From: Prosopocoilus inquinatus | Taxonomy: Eukaryota; Arthropoda; Insecta; Coleoptera; Lucanidae | Reading direction: 5' to 3' | DNA: 64,000 bases | NCBI GenBank assembly: GCA_036172665.1 | Contig: CM069875.1 | Location: 12,790,001 to 12,854,000, forward strand | In this document: in pieces, positions 33,701 to 43,376 of the stretch | Layout: every line of letters begins with the position of its first letter | Numbering within the stretch: the first letter of the stretch is position 1 | The notes under the pieces: generated by a model | The model's database searches: none | Seen by the model: only the letters and a program-made list of their open reading frames with translations | Told to the model about the DNA's origin: nothing | Position numbers and translations under genes: made by a program

Positions 33701-35186
33701 TTGCAAAATTTTTTTTAAATGCATAGATATGCCGTAGATGGTGCGTAGAAGTATAAACAGTTGTTAGACAAAGTATTAAAAACGTAAACACCTGACAGCT
33801 AAAGTCATTTGAAGGGCCGCAGAGTGTAAAAGACAGGCCACAAAACATAGGTTGACTTTGACTTGACAGTTTCAATCTCCAAAAGTGCTCCAAAACAAAG
33901 GCCGATATTGCAAAATAAAGGCCGCTGTGTGCAAATGAAAGGCCGGTATGTTATAATGAAACTTACGTTTTATATAAATTTTACGAATTTGGGGGTTCAC
34001 AAATTAGTCGTTTAAATTTCGGACAGTTTAATTACAAGCTGTCGGTTTACACAATTAACAACACAATAGTAATGAGCTTGTCTATCAAATAACACTTTTA
34101 CAAAATGTACTTTCTATTTATTCGAGATACGAACCCTTCGCTCGCTAACTTCATAACTAAACTCCTGGCGGATCGTACGGCTTATATAGCAGAGCCCTCT
34201 TTTGCTCGAACTTACTAGAATGACTGAGTAGCTTCGGTAACGTTCTGTGACGCAAGGTGGCGTGGCTGATGCTAAAATAGATCTGTTTGCGTATCACGGC
34301 TGTAACATAAAACAGACTTAATCTTGAATCTTTATACAGTTTTCAACCCATTTGCAAAATTGGTTCTGTTTCGTCGGCATGTTTGGTTTACGTTTTTTCG
34401 TAATTTTTGAATTCTTTACGTTTCCGAATAATTTTCTTGGTTGTATCGTTTTTACGTTAAAAGTTGGGCTAATATTCTAAAATTCTCCTCTGTTATAACT
34501 ACAATTAGTTTACGTTTTCGTAATTTGTGGTACGGCATTTTGCAAACTGACATTAGCGGCCTTTCATTTGCACACAGCGGCCTTTATTTTACAATATCGG
34601 CCTTTGTTTTGGAGATTGAAACCGTCATGTGAAAATCGGCTTTTGTTTTGCTCATGGGGATGTTTCTCTTGCACACAGCGGCCTTTCAAATGATTTCAGT
34701 TGTATAACAAATTATCAATTGATCAGGAGCTCACACTCTGTAGTGTCGAAACGTGAACGAAAATGTGCGCTATGGCCATACGAGATGAAATGTTTTAAGA
34801 AGTAACATAACGAATCGGTACTTTGAGTCTTATGTTATACCCGTTACTCAGTAACGAATACATACGGTTTGCAACAGCGCTTTTCAAGAAGGCTACAACG
34901 AATTGATGTTTCGAAGTTAAAATAGGTGACGTTTCTTTAAAAATTAATCTTAATTAACACGTATTATAAGTTTGCATTTTTCATAACCCACTCTGGCCCG
35001 TTTTCAACAAATTGCAACATGCAGCAATATTAGGCCAATTTGATTATCATTAATAATTATTAATAAATTTTTCCAGATATGGCAAAGGATTTGGTATCTT
35101 TGGAAAGCTTTTGGGTGAATCATCGGTCCTAAATAAACCGAATAGTCTTCTGGGAATAATGTTTTATAGCATCCTAGCGATCATAG
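30706..35186 (+). CDS. VKORC1: VKORC1-like vitamin K epoxide reductase, exons 1 and 2, partial
   Basis: This ER membrane enzyme reduces vitamin K epoxide and quinone. Exon 1 (30706-30875) starts MVSVKSLNFF, contains a first membrane helix (FLTVSCFLGIGLSIYSYLIE) and the MCDISEHISCTKAF segment with the two loop cysteines equivalent to human Cys43 and Cys51. Its donor is AA|GTAAGT. Exon 2 (35077-35186, after TTTTTCCAG) encodes YGKGFGIFGKLLGE, SVLNKPNSLLGIMF and the start of the second helix. Exon lengths of 170 and 110 nt and their phases match the human gene (173 and 110). The third exon, with the CxxC active site, was not found on the plus strand up to the window end. Intron 1 is 4201 bp and full of transposons. 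Whether the gene is functional depends on exon 3. Confidence 0.93.
31131..32315. mobile_element. hAT-type nonautonomous element, 1185 bp, in VKORC1 intron 1
   Basis: The ends CAGCGTTTTCCAAACT and TAGCGTTTCCCAAACT (inverse at 32300-32315) are flanked by a perfect 8-bp duplication CTTTAATG (31123-31130 and 32316-32323). There is no transposase. A MITE is nested at 31647-32269. Confidence 0.92.
31647..32269. mobile_element. 623-bp MITE nested in the hAT-type element
   Basis: Perfect inverted ends of about 25 bases begin AAAGGTGCGTTTAGACTTGA. The interior is noncoding with a GC-richer pattern; short open frames in it are chance. Confidence 0.88.
32650..32786. repeat. Hairpin repeat of about 137 bp in VKORC1 intron 1
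   Basis: The arm with CTAGGTTTTCTTCTCC is answered by GGAGAAGAAAACCTAAAG, with further pairing of TAATACGTTATATTCTG and its inverse. Probably a MITE. Confidence 0.78.
33200..33718. mobile_element. Fold-back repeat carrying a hammerhead ribozyme, copy 2
   Basis: The left arm (about 33260-33370) is the inverse of 33550-33650, including CGAGCTACGTCTCTGCTGAT or a near match. Both flank a segment that resembles 22980-23110. The left copy of the ribozyme core is spoiled (CTGATAA); the right copy is complete. It lies in VKORC1 intron 1. Confidence 0.78.
33611..33677 (+). ncRNA. Hammerhead ribozyme, type I-like, copy 2
   Basis: CTGATGA is at 33627-33633 and GAAA at 33650-33653. Stem II is AGCCC/GGTCT with one mismatch. 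Stem III is the palindrome ACAGCTGT (33653-33660). Stem I is CTCTG/CAGAG (33622-33626 with 33662-33666). The predicted cleavage is after 33661. It has diverged from copy 1 at several positions while keeping the core. Confidence 0.72.
33806..34697. mobile_element. Fold-back element split by a solo LTR
   Basis: Sequence on both sides of the solo LTR is inverted: TTGCAAAATAAAGGCCGCTG (about 33909) is answered by CAGCGGCCTTTATTTTACAA (about 34575). The arms extend for about 150 bases to the words CATTTGAAGGGCCGC and GCGGCCTTTCAAATG. It is noncoding. Confidence 0.8.
33979..34307 (-). repeat. Solo gypsy LTR, 329 bp, TSD TAAA
   Basis: It matches the LTRs of the element at 1-4247 (both halves) and ends in GTAACA. 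The first base triplet has drifted (TTTTAC for TGTTAC). The flanking TAAA at 33975-33978 and 34308-34311 is a perfect 4-bp target duplication. A single LTR with duplication is the result of LTR-LTR recombination. Orientation is given to match the 1-4247 element. Confidence 0.92.
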
Positions 35187-35888
35187 GTTTGTATTTCTAC
35201 TGACGAATCTCTAAATAAAAAACTGGTCAAGCAGGGCTGTGGAACCATTTCCTACTTTTAGCAAAGAAATAAACCGCCCTAACGTCATTTGTTAAATATA
35301 ATATTTGAGTGTCAAGCTTAATGCAAACATAACTAAATAGGTTCCCACAGATTAACATGTAAACAGTAAAAACATTTGACAGCTTCGCGGTTACACTTAT
35401 AGCGTTTTCCACTGGCTGCATCGGTATGCACTCAGGATATCTCTACTCGTTTTATTACATAAAGCTGAACGGAGATATCCTGAGTGCATCCACTGGAAAA
35501 CGCTATTAGAATAGCGAAACTACTTGACGAGATTTTTATTTAAACACTTGTTATTTCAAAATAATAGTCCTACAAAGTTTTTCTTCGAGTAAAATTACGT
35601 ATCATTAGTTAAGTCTGAAAATTATTTTGCAAAATAAAAAAATAATTAAATATGCATGAGAAATTATTGCCGAAGCACTCCGCGACAATTGAAAAAATAA
35701 AGCAACAGGAAAAAATTGAATATATGTATGCTGTCTTTCAAAAGTTTGGATCACTTCTTTTCTTTAATATCGTTTTTTTTTTTTTTTAATTTTATTGATG
35801 TAGAAAACTTCTGCATTCTCGAAAACCTGATTGTCTTTGTTTTTTGAAAGTATAAAATCGAAGAGGAGAGGTCGTAAAATTTAAAATT
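35187..35888. other. Intron 2 of the VKORC1-like gene: hairpin and AT-rich DNA
   Basis: Begins at the GTTTGT donor. 35402-35505 is an inverted repeat (AGCGTTTTCCACTGG and its inverse, with GATATCCTGAGTGCAT). 35800-35885 resembles the repeat block at 9020-10335. No coding exon. Confidence 0.55.
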
Positions 35889-36329
35889 GATTGACAGATT
35901 GAGAGCTCTTTCTTGATTCGGTGGGTGGTGGTGCATGGCCGTTCTTAGTTGGTGGAGCGATTTGTCTGGTTAATTCCGATAACGAACGAGACTCTAGCCT
36001 GTTAACTAGGCGCATTTCCGACATCTCAAATGCCCGCCGGTCCGGCGTTCGCGCCGCGATCGCGCGCGGTTTTTACTGTCGGCGTACAAATTATTCTTCT
36101 TAGAGGGACAGGCGGCTTCTAGCCGCACTAGATTGAGCAATAACAGGTCTGTGATGTCCTTAGATGTTCTGGGCCGCACGCGCGCTACACTGAAGGAATC
36201 AGCGTGTCTTCCCTGGCCGAGAGGCCCGGGCAACCCGCTGAACCTCCTTCGTGCTAGGGATTGGGGCTTGCAATTGTTCCCCATGAACGAGGAATTCCCA
36301 GTAAGCGCGAGTCATAAGCTCGCGTTGAT

Positions 36330-36375
<46 letters not shown>

Positions 36376-36484
36376 AATGATTTAGTGAGGTCTTCGGACC
36401 GGTACGCGCTGGCGTTTCGACGTCGCCGATGTTGCTGGGAAGATGACCAAACTTGATCATTTAGAGGAAGTAAAAGTCGTAACA
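35889..36484 (+). pseudogene. 18S rRNA gene fragment (3' part)
   Basis: The sequence from GATTGACAGATTGAGAGCTC to AAGTAAAAGTCGTAACA matches the last third of insect 18S rRNA, including TTTGTACACACCGCCCGTCG, the universally conserved decoding-site helix. It stops about 35 bases before the normal 3' end and lacks the rest of the gene and ITS. The neighbours are not rDNA, so this is a dispersed copy. Open frames of 60-107 codons inside it are not genes. It is likely nonfunctional. Confidence 0.95.
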
Positions 36485-36895
36485 TACTGGTAAAATTTGT
36501 TCTGTCCATTATGACTTACCCTGTGTATCCTAGCTTTTCCTTGAATTAACGCAGGTTGACCTTGTTTGCCTCGTTGCTAGACTGGGACTTTGCCCTTGAA
36601 ATGCCGATCTTCTTCAATGGCAAAAATAAATACTAACATAAAAAATACATTTGTTTCCTTATTCTTAAAGCGACTTTAAATTAAAGCTTCCTTATGGCCG
36701 TTTTCATAATCAGACTTCATTAGTATGCCATTAGTATGTCAAATCTGAAGTTTGCAATTCAATAACCAGGATTTTGAACAGTTGCGGCCTTGTAGACTGG
36801 TACTGGAGAATTAACATCAATGTCAAAAATTCGTAATTTTAAAATGTGTAAATCAAACCTTTATCTATCATATACATATATATATACAGATACTG
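36485..36895. other. Gene-free stretch
   Basis: 36700-36800 carries a weak inverted repeat (TTTTCATAATCAGACTTC and a partial inverse), possibly a decayed MITE. Nothing else was recognised. Confidence 0.4.
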
Positions 36896-37816
36896 TCATC
36901 ATATGTTTTTGACAGGCGACAGTGGGTATTTGACCTTGACCGAGTGGGTTGTCAAAAATGACAAACTGGAATATTTTATGTAAATCAAGACAAAAAATGA
37001 GGCAGATTGTTTTAAATTTCCATTTTATTGAGACAAAATATAAATTTATAATAACGCTTACAATAGGAATATGACATAATAAACGGAATACTGAAAGTTT
37101 TTAATCTTTAACCGAACAAGAGTCAATTGCTATTATGAGAAACAGTAAGTTCTGCTTAAAAAGCATCTGTTTTGGTCAAGTATTACTTACGGTTCTTTGG
37201 ATTGGACACTGAACCTTGTTTTTATCCTTTTGTTAAGTTCGGAAAATAAAATCAGTCCACAGTTTTTTACTTTCAATATTAACAAATAAATCATTGAAAC
37301 TTGTGTTCCTACAGTTAACTATTTAGAAATTTATGCATTGAAATAATTTTGGGGTTATCAGAGAATTTAATATTTTACCTGAAAAGCGTCCAATATACTC
37401 ATGTCAAACTCACGTATGCATTTTGGTTATTTTTCCATTTATTGTGAATATTCGCACTATTAACGCTTAGAAGTATTATAAACTTATATGGGGCCCTATT
37501 CTGTATCAAAACCGTTAAATTTAAAGGGCTGTTAAATTTTGTTGCTACGGTAGCAACCAATCATAGAACTGTATTTTAAATTTTAAAGAACCTCTAAACT
37601 TTAAACAGCCCATTAAAAAGTTACAGAATACGCCCCAGGTTGTGTTAATAAAATAGAAATTTAAAGTGATTTAGGCTACATTTGCATTCTGATTTACATA
37701 AAGTATTCAGCTTGTCATTTTTGACAACCCGCTCGTTCAAAGTCAAATACTCACTGTCAAGTGTCAAAAACATATGATGGCAGTACCTGTGTCCTTAGAT
37801 AGAGATCGAGTGCCTT
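36896..37816. mobile_element. MITE-like element with TIRs of about 100 bp
   Basis: The left end (36896-37000) and right end (37690-37790) are inverse copies that share CATATGTTTTTGACA and GGGTTGTCAAAAATGACAA. It has no coding capacity. The copy at 4248-5305 matches in reverse orientation and shares 25 further bases to the right of the TIR, so the family may extend to 37816. A small MITE is nested at 37490-37636. Confidence 0.82.
37490..37636. mobile_element. 147-bp MITE nested in the previous element
   Basis: The ends are GGGGCCCTATTCTGTA and the inverse of GGGGCGTATTCTGTAAC. The equivalent position in the copy at 4248-5305 lacks it. The ends resemble the family at 19516. Confidence 0.82.
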
Positions 37817-38444
37817 AGATTTAAAGTGGTTTAAGCGACGTTTAGCAACTTCATATTTAGGATCAATAAACTTGATAGTATCAGAAACAACAGTATTTTT
37901 GAATGCAATGACGTATTTTTTTATATGATACAATTGAAGACACGAGTGGATGAAGGTGGTATGTCGCATTTTTAAAATCAGTACTTTTATTGATTTTTTG
38001 AACAACTTTGACATATTTGTGAAAAATTAAATTACTATTATTACAGTAGTGCAAAAGTAGTCACCAGTTCAATCAAAAAAGAGCAAGTAAGTTAGAATGG
38101 AATACTTTTAATTGCAATTTAGGCGTTTCTAATTTTGCGACATATGACCTTCATCCACTCCTATCTTCAATTATCATTCTAATGAAGAAAGAATTGTTGT
38201 AACTTAAAAATCAAGAGTACCTAACTGTTATTTGCTCTGTACAATAATTCATAATTTGACTGACGTATAAATTATTTTCCATTAATTGAAAAGTAGGAGC
38301 ATATTTATTTAAGTAGTTTGGCGATAATTTATAGGAGTAATAAATTAAAGCTCGTTTGAAAAAAGTGAACTGTATTTCACTTGTCATTGTTTACGTAACT
38401 ACTAATATTTGTTTCTAAGCAAATTTTATTGTCTCTGTTAATTA
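37817..38444. other. Gene-free stretch
   Basis: No gene was recognised; the minus-strand frame 37757-38014 runs into the MITE end and has no motif. Confidence 0.4.
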
Positions 38445-38591
38445 GGCCCGATTTCATAATCGAACTAAAGGAGACTTTAAAATAAAAGTGAAAGTCATAT
38501 GTTCAGAAAGATGGGCAAACGTAGTTATTTATGCATCACAATGTGACTTTCATTTTAAAAGTCTCCTTTGATTCGATTATTAAATTGGCTC
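38445..38591. mobile_element. 147-bp MITE, TSD TTA
   Basis: GGCCCGATTTCATAATCGA on the left pairs with the inverse of GAGCCAATTTAATAATCGA on the right. Inner blocks AAAGGAGACTTT also pair. TTA flanks both sides (38442-38444 and 38592-38594). Confidence 0.85.
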
Positions 38592-38929
38592 TTAGTAAAT
38601 TAAATGTACACACTAGCATCCTCTTCCGACGTTAAAATAATGTTATTTTAAAGGAAGAACGCACAACTTCACTACGGGTCTTGTTAGCTGGCTGGTCTTG
38701 GCTTAAAATTTAAAAATTTAATTTATATTCCGAAAGTGTTAATATTTAGGAATAATTTTAACACGATAATATTCTCCATAATTTTCTTCTTTTCTTTTCT
38801 TTAATACCATTGTTATTTTTGTGTCTTTAAAGGGCGAGCAGCAATTCACAAACACATAATTATCAGTTTCAAGCTTGTTATGTTCGGGTTTGAAACTTTC
38901 TACCTGGTATGGAAAACACTACACCATCA

Positions 38930-39720
38930 GACTTCAGTTTTGAAGTCATACCTTTTTCGCTCCATCTTCTTTCATGAAGAAATCAAAACCTGCTTGATGA
39001 ATTCTTCAATTGTACACTCGTTAGAAGGCTTGATTGCAGACAAAGAAGACCAAAGAGTATTGCAAGAACACATTTCAGATGGATATTTATACGATCAATG
39101 TTATTATGAAGCTATGGGAGAAGCAACGCAAAAACTGATGAAAACGGAAGTAGTAGTAGTAGAACAAAAAAAAAAACTTTGAAACATTAAAAAACACTGT
39201 TTCACTAGTTTTAAAGTTAAGTTATCTTCTTTGACAATCCAGCAATATTCTGGTGACTACGATCAATGGTTGTTATTCAGAAAATTTTATAGAAAACTTA
39301 TTCATGAACAAAAAGCCGGATGTTCAGAAGTTCTAAATACTTAAGAGTCTGCTGAAAGGTGATGCACAAATTAAAAATTACATCTGCGTTAGAAGCTACA
39401 GAAAAGAACTATTAAGAAGCTTGGCACTTATCGGAGGACAAATACTCTAATAGCAGAATTATTATCAATGCACATTTAAAAGGTTTGTTTAATTTTTCTA
39501 CAGTATTAAAAGCTAATCAAAGTAACCTTAGAAATCTACTTGATGCAAAAACTCATTTACGATCCTTAAATCATTAGGTGAAGCCAATGATACTTGGACT
39601 GCGATAATGATATACCTCATTTCAAACAAATTAGACAAGGCAACAAGAAAAGAGTGGTAAAATGGTTAGCTTCGATGAGGGAAAGAAGAAACTAGCATTA
39701 GATAATAAACTTCGATGAGG
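38930..39720 (+). pseudogene. BEL/Pao retrotransposon gag remnant
   Basis: Broken plus-strand frames carry the BEL/Pao gag pattern in order. An N-terminal part has EHISDGYLYDQCYYEAMGEA. The central DUF1759-type start has QQYSGDYDQWLLFRKFYRKL and IHEQK. Later come RNLLDAKTHLRSLNH and MIYLISNKLDKATRKEW. Several stops and indels interrupt it. No LTR, protease or RT of this class is nearby. BEL/Pao gag forms the capsid; this is a dead fragment ending beside the LINE tail. Confidence 0.82.
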
Positions 39721-40192
39721 AAGAGGATAAACCAACATGAGAAGAGAAGAAGAGGAAGAAGAGTCGTGTTCGTAACGAAGATATCTACAAATTCCAGAGA
39801 TACTTACTTACTTACTTACTTTATTCTATTTATCTCCTCGGAGAGTAGAATTTTCAGTGACAACATCACAATGTCATCATCACAATACAATAAAGTTACA
39901 AACAATACAATAAAATATAAGAAACGTAACATAAAACATTGTCAATTAATAATATATCATTAGGTATTTCATAATTAAAAAGAACAAGAACAAGTTGGGA
40001 GTTAGACACTATCTACCAGGACGCTGATCGAAGAATTCACCGAGCTCATAAAATGGTGGACATGTAACATTTCAGATTTTTTGTGAAGGTTTTTTGGTTT
40101 TCTGAATTCCATATGCAACGCGGAAGTTTGTTAAAGATTTTAATATTCTGATGAAGAAATGACTTGGTGGTGTACTTGTTCTGTGGTATACA

Positions 40193-41943
40193 TTAACGGA
40201 TAGCGTCTCTGTTCCGTGTATCATATTCATGCACTTCCGTACCGGACACTACTGTACTGCGATATTTATATAAATATATTGAGCATTTGATAATATAACT
40301 ATTAACGATTGTCGGGATTTTTAACTTAAGAAAATGATCTCTGCAAGACTCACGTGGACCTAAACCTAACATTGCGCGTATAGCTCGTTTTTGCAAAATT
40401 AAAATATCATTTAAAGTATGATGGTTTCCCCAAAATAAGAGACCATAATTAGCTAAACTGTCAAAGTATGCGTAGTACATACTAACTAAAGTTTTAGTAT
40501 TGCTTAAGGGTTTCATGTGTCGAAGAGCAAATATACATTAACTTAATTTCCGGCTTAGTACATCAATATGTTGATTCCAGGATAACTCCCCATCTAGTTT
40601 CAACCCTAGTAGAGAACACGATTCTGTGAACTCAAATTGTTTACCTTGACAGTTAAAAGATAATTTATGGTTGAATTCAGAGTATGGGAACGTAATTAAT
40701 TGGATTTGTCTTCTCTACGTTTATTTTCAATCGATTTAGGGTAAACCAATTTATTAGTTCTTGAAGAATTTTTTCGATATTTTCAATTAATTTATTTTCA
40801 TTTTCTGCGTGAACACAAGCTCTTGTATCATCCGCATAAAGAGTTAACGGTGCACTTACATTGGCCTGAATATCATTCATAAAAATGACAAATAAAACAG
40901 GACCGAGAAGTAAACCTTGAGGTATACCACGGCTAACGTCAGTGACATTTGAGTGTACACGTTGGCCCGTATTATAATTTAGATTTCGGTAATATGCTGT
41001 CGATTATTGAGATAAGTGCGAATCAGGTTTAATGCGCTGCCTCTCACCCCATAATAGTAAAGTTTCTGTAACAGTATATCGTAGTCTATGAGATCAAAAG
41101 CTTTGGAGAGGTCGCAGTTAATACTTGCAACCAGCTCATTGGAAATCAGTTTGTTATAAATAAAAGACAGTAGCAGTTCAACTGCGGTATGTGTTGATCT
41201 CTGTTCTCGAAAACCGTGCTGACTGTTGGAAAACAGGTTAATCACTTGAAAGAAATTAGTGAGTCTAGTTTTTATGCAGTGTTGGAAAATTTTGGATATA
41301 GCGGGCAAAATTGAGATGGGGCTATAATTAGTTACATCTTCCTTGCTGGCTTTTTTATGTACGGGTATGATTTTACCTGTCTTAAAGATCGTGGGGAAAA
41401 TTCCCGATTCAAATGAGAGATTGACCATATTTGCAAGTACATCTGCCAAATGATCTATTGTGTATTTGAGGGCCTTGATAGGTATATCATCCACTCCAAC
41501 AGCTGAAGTATTGTTTAGGGCCATGACTGTTGTCCTTATTTCGTTTGAATCAATAGGAAATAGGAACAACGTGTCTCGGCAATTTACTTTATAGCTATTC
41601 AATAAAAGGATATAATTATTTTTATTTATATCTATTGACAATGTGGCCGATTGCGCTGTATAATTTGGAATTGAAGAAAAATAATTATAAAATGAATGTT
41701 CGCACATGATTCTTTGTGACCATCAATGATCAACTCTGTTGGTGTGGTCTTAGTATTTTCCCTGTTAAGCTCGTTTTTAATAATGCGCCATGTAGTTTTA
41801 ATAACGTTTCCCGATGTGAAATAAGTGAATCTATATATTTCTTTTTAGCCATAGTAACTGTTTTTTAAGAATGTAACAATAACGTTTGAAGTAGCTTTGT
41901 CGCACGGGATTTGGAAAATACTTCAATGTAACATACAACGAAC
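40193..41943 (-). pseudogene. LINE reverse transcriptase (three frames)
   Basis: The frame at 40979-41707 has the fingers and palm start: GKIIPVHKKASKEDVTNYSP, FREQRSTHTAVELLL and CDLSKAFDLIDYDIL with the first catalytic aspartate. The frame at 40677-40880 has TLYADDTRACVHA with the YADD box. The frame at 40193-40516 has the thumb and C-terminal tail (YYAYFDSLANYGLLFWG, LQKRAIRAM). The regions are separated by stops. The segment 41708-41943 continues the linker (AKKKYIDSLISHRET) in broken frames. The enzyme would nick and copy RNA at the target. Confidence 0.88.
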
Positions 41944-42294
41944 TGTGGCGCGCCACCCGGCTTAGCTCAAGGCGTCAGGAAATCGGTTCGTTATGCGTCA
42001 TTGGCTGCCACGCCACCGGGGTCTACATCGAACAGAATAGACTTTTCCGGCGATGGAACAAACTCGAATCTTCCAGCGTTAGAAAATTCGAGAGGGCAGC
42101 AAAGGATATAAAATAGCCCGGGGTGGACTCAGGGGTCAGTCGAATTCGAACAGCGATCGTCGAAGTTAGATTTTAGTGTGAAAATAAATTGTTACAAAAT
42201 AAATTAGTTTTTAAGCTTTATTAAATTACGGTTAAGTTTTTATCGAATGTTTTATTCGTTTAAATAAATAAATTTAAACCCTAGAAACGTAACA
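41944..42294 (+). repeat. 5' LTR of the macrodomain gypsy element
   Basis: 351 bp, begins TGTGGCGCGCCACC and ends GTAACA. Confidence 0.96.
42107..42140 (+). promoter_or_regulatory. LTR core promoter (TATA box and initiator)
   Basis: TATAAAA at 42107-42113 is followed 31 bases on by TCAGT (42136-42140), the arthropod initiator. Transcription of the element probably starts at about 42138. The right LTR has the same arrangement at about 48408-48441. Confidence 0.7.
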
Positions 42295-42392
42295 GTGGTG
42301 TCAGGTGTGGGGTTTGTGCAAATAAATAAACAATTTAAAGTAAATTAAATTTAATCAGATTATTAAATAAGTACAGTATCGAAAAAAAAACA

Positions 42393-43376
42393 ATGGCTAC
42401 GAGAAAAGTGTTGTTGAAAGACTTAAAAGTGGCCGAATTAAAAACCGAATTGGAAGAACGAGAGTTAGAAACCGGTGGTTTGAAAGGCGCACTTCAACAG
42501 CGTCTCCGATGCGATTTGTTGACAGCTGGTGAAGATCCAGAGACGTTCCTTTTCGAAATTTCGTGTGGTCCCGCAGATTTTAATAAAATCTTGAAGGATG
42601 AATTTCGAGAACAATCCAGAAATTTGGACGAGAAGTTTCTAGAACAATCTGGAAATTTCAAGGAAGAACTTCGAGAACAATCTGGAAATTTCAAGGAAGA
42701 ACTTCGAGAACAATCTGGAAATTTCAAGGACGAACTACGAGAACAATCCAGAAATTTGGACGAGAAGTTTCTAGAACAATCTGGAAAATTCAAGGACGAA
42801 CTTCAAGAACAATCCAGAAATTTGGACGAGAAGTTTCTAGAACAATCTGGAAATTTAGAGAAGCTTCGAGAACAATCCAGAAATTTAGAGGAGAAGCTTC
42901 TAGAACAATCTGGAAATTTCGACAAATTACAAAATAAATTGTTGGAACAATCTAGAGACTTAGACGAGAAATTTCTAGAGCAATCCAGAAATTTCGACGA
43001 GAAACTTCTAGAACAGTCCGGAAATTTGAAGGGTGAATTTCTAGAACAGACGAAAGGTCTCGAAGATAAACTAGTGGTAAAAATATCGGAAGAAACAAGA
43101 AACCTGCAAGAAAATGTGGAAGAAATAATATTCCAGCAGGATAACAAAATCAAAAATCTGGAACAAATCATGGCGGGGTTGCGAGTGTTCGGGGATCAGC
43201 CACCAGTACTAGAAAATAATGAAACCCGAATTGTGGAAGGACCAGCAGAAAATTCGAAATTGAAAATAAAACCACCAACGTTCGATGGAAAGTCTTCTTG
43301 GCCCAACTACTTCAAACAGTTCGAAGCAGCAGCAAAGGCGAACAGATGGACGGCAGCGAAAAAGCCACTTCGTTAA
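42393..43376 (+). CDS. Gag N-terminal part with repeated coiled coil
   Basis: The 327-residue frame starts MATRKVLLKDLKVAELK and residues 4-40 resemble a SAP-like helix-extended-helix (KDLKVAELKTELEERELETG, GLKGALQQRL). Residues about 70-235 are a tandem array of near-identical 11-residue units such as EQSGNFKEELR and EQSRNLDEKFL. A capsid start (PPTFDGKSSWPNYFKQFEAA) follows at about residue 297. The frame stops at 43374-43376 in mid-capsid because of a single-base shift within GCGAAAAAGCC (about 43358). The repeat predicts a long rod. SAP motifs bind DNA, which would be unusual in gag. Confidence 0.85.
   Translation: MATRKVLLKDLKVAELKTELEERELETGGLKGALQQRLRCDLLTAGEDPETFLFEISCGPADFNKILKDEFREQSRNLDEKFLEQSGNFKEELREQSGNFKEELREQSGNFKDELREQSRNLDEKFLEQSGKFKDELQEQSRNLDEKFLEQSGNLEKLREQSRNLEEKLLEQSGNFDKLQNKLLEQSRDLDEKFLEQSRNFDEKLLEQSGNLKGEFLEQTKGLEDKLVVKISEETRNLQENVEEIIFQQDNKIKNLEQIMAGLRVFGDQPPVLENNETRIVEGPAENSKLKIKPPTFDGKSSWPNYFKQFEAAAKANRWTAAKKPLR

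Noticed and set aside
35921..36456. Open frames of 60-107 codons on both strands
   Set aside because: They lie entirely in the 18S rRNA fragment and are chance frames in GC-richer RNA-coding DNA.
42600..43040. Regular 33-bp direct repeats, CRISPR-like at first sight
   Set aside because: The units are translated in frame as gag coiled-coil repeats and have no unique spacers; the window is eukaryotic.
42494..43171. Minus-strand open frames rich in FPDCSRSFSSKFLDCS
   Set aside because: They are the antisense reading of the repetitive gag coiled coil.
43350..43366. Possible programmed -1 frameshift at GCGAAAAAGCC in gag
   Set aside because: The shift falls inside the capsid domain, not at a gag-pol border, so a deletion or homopolymer error is more likely.
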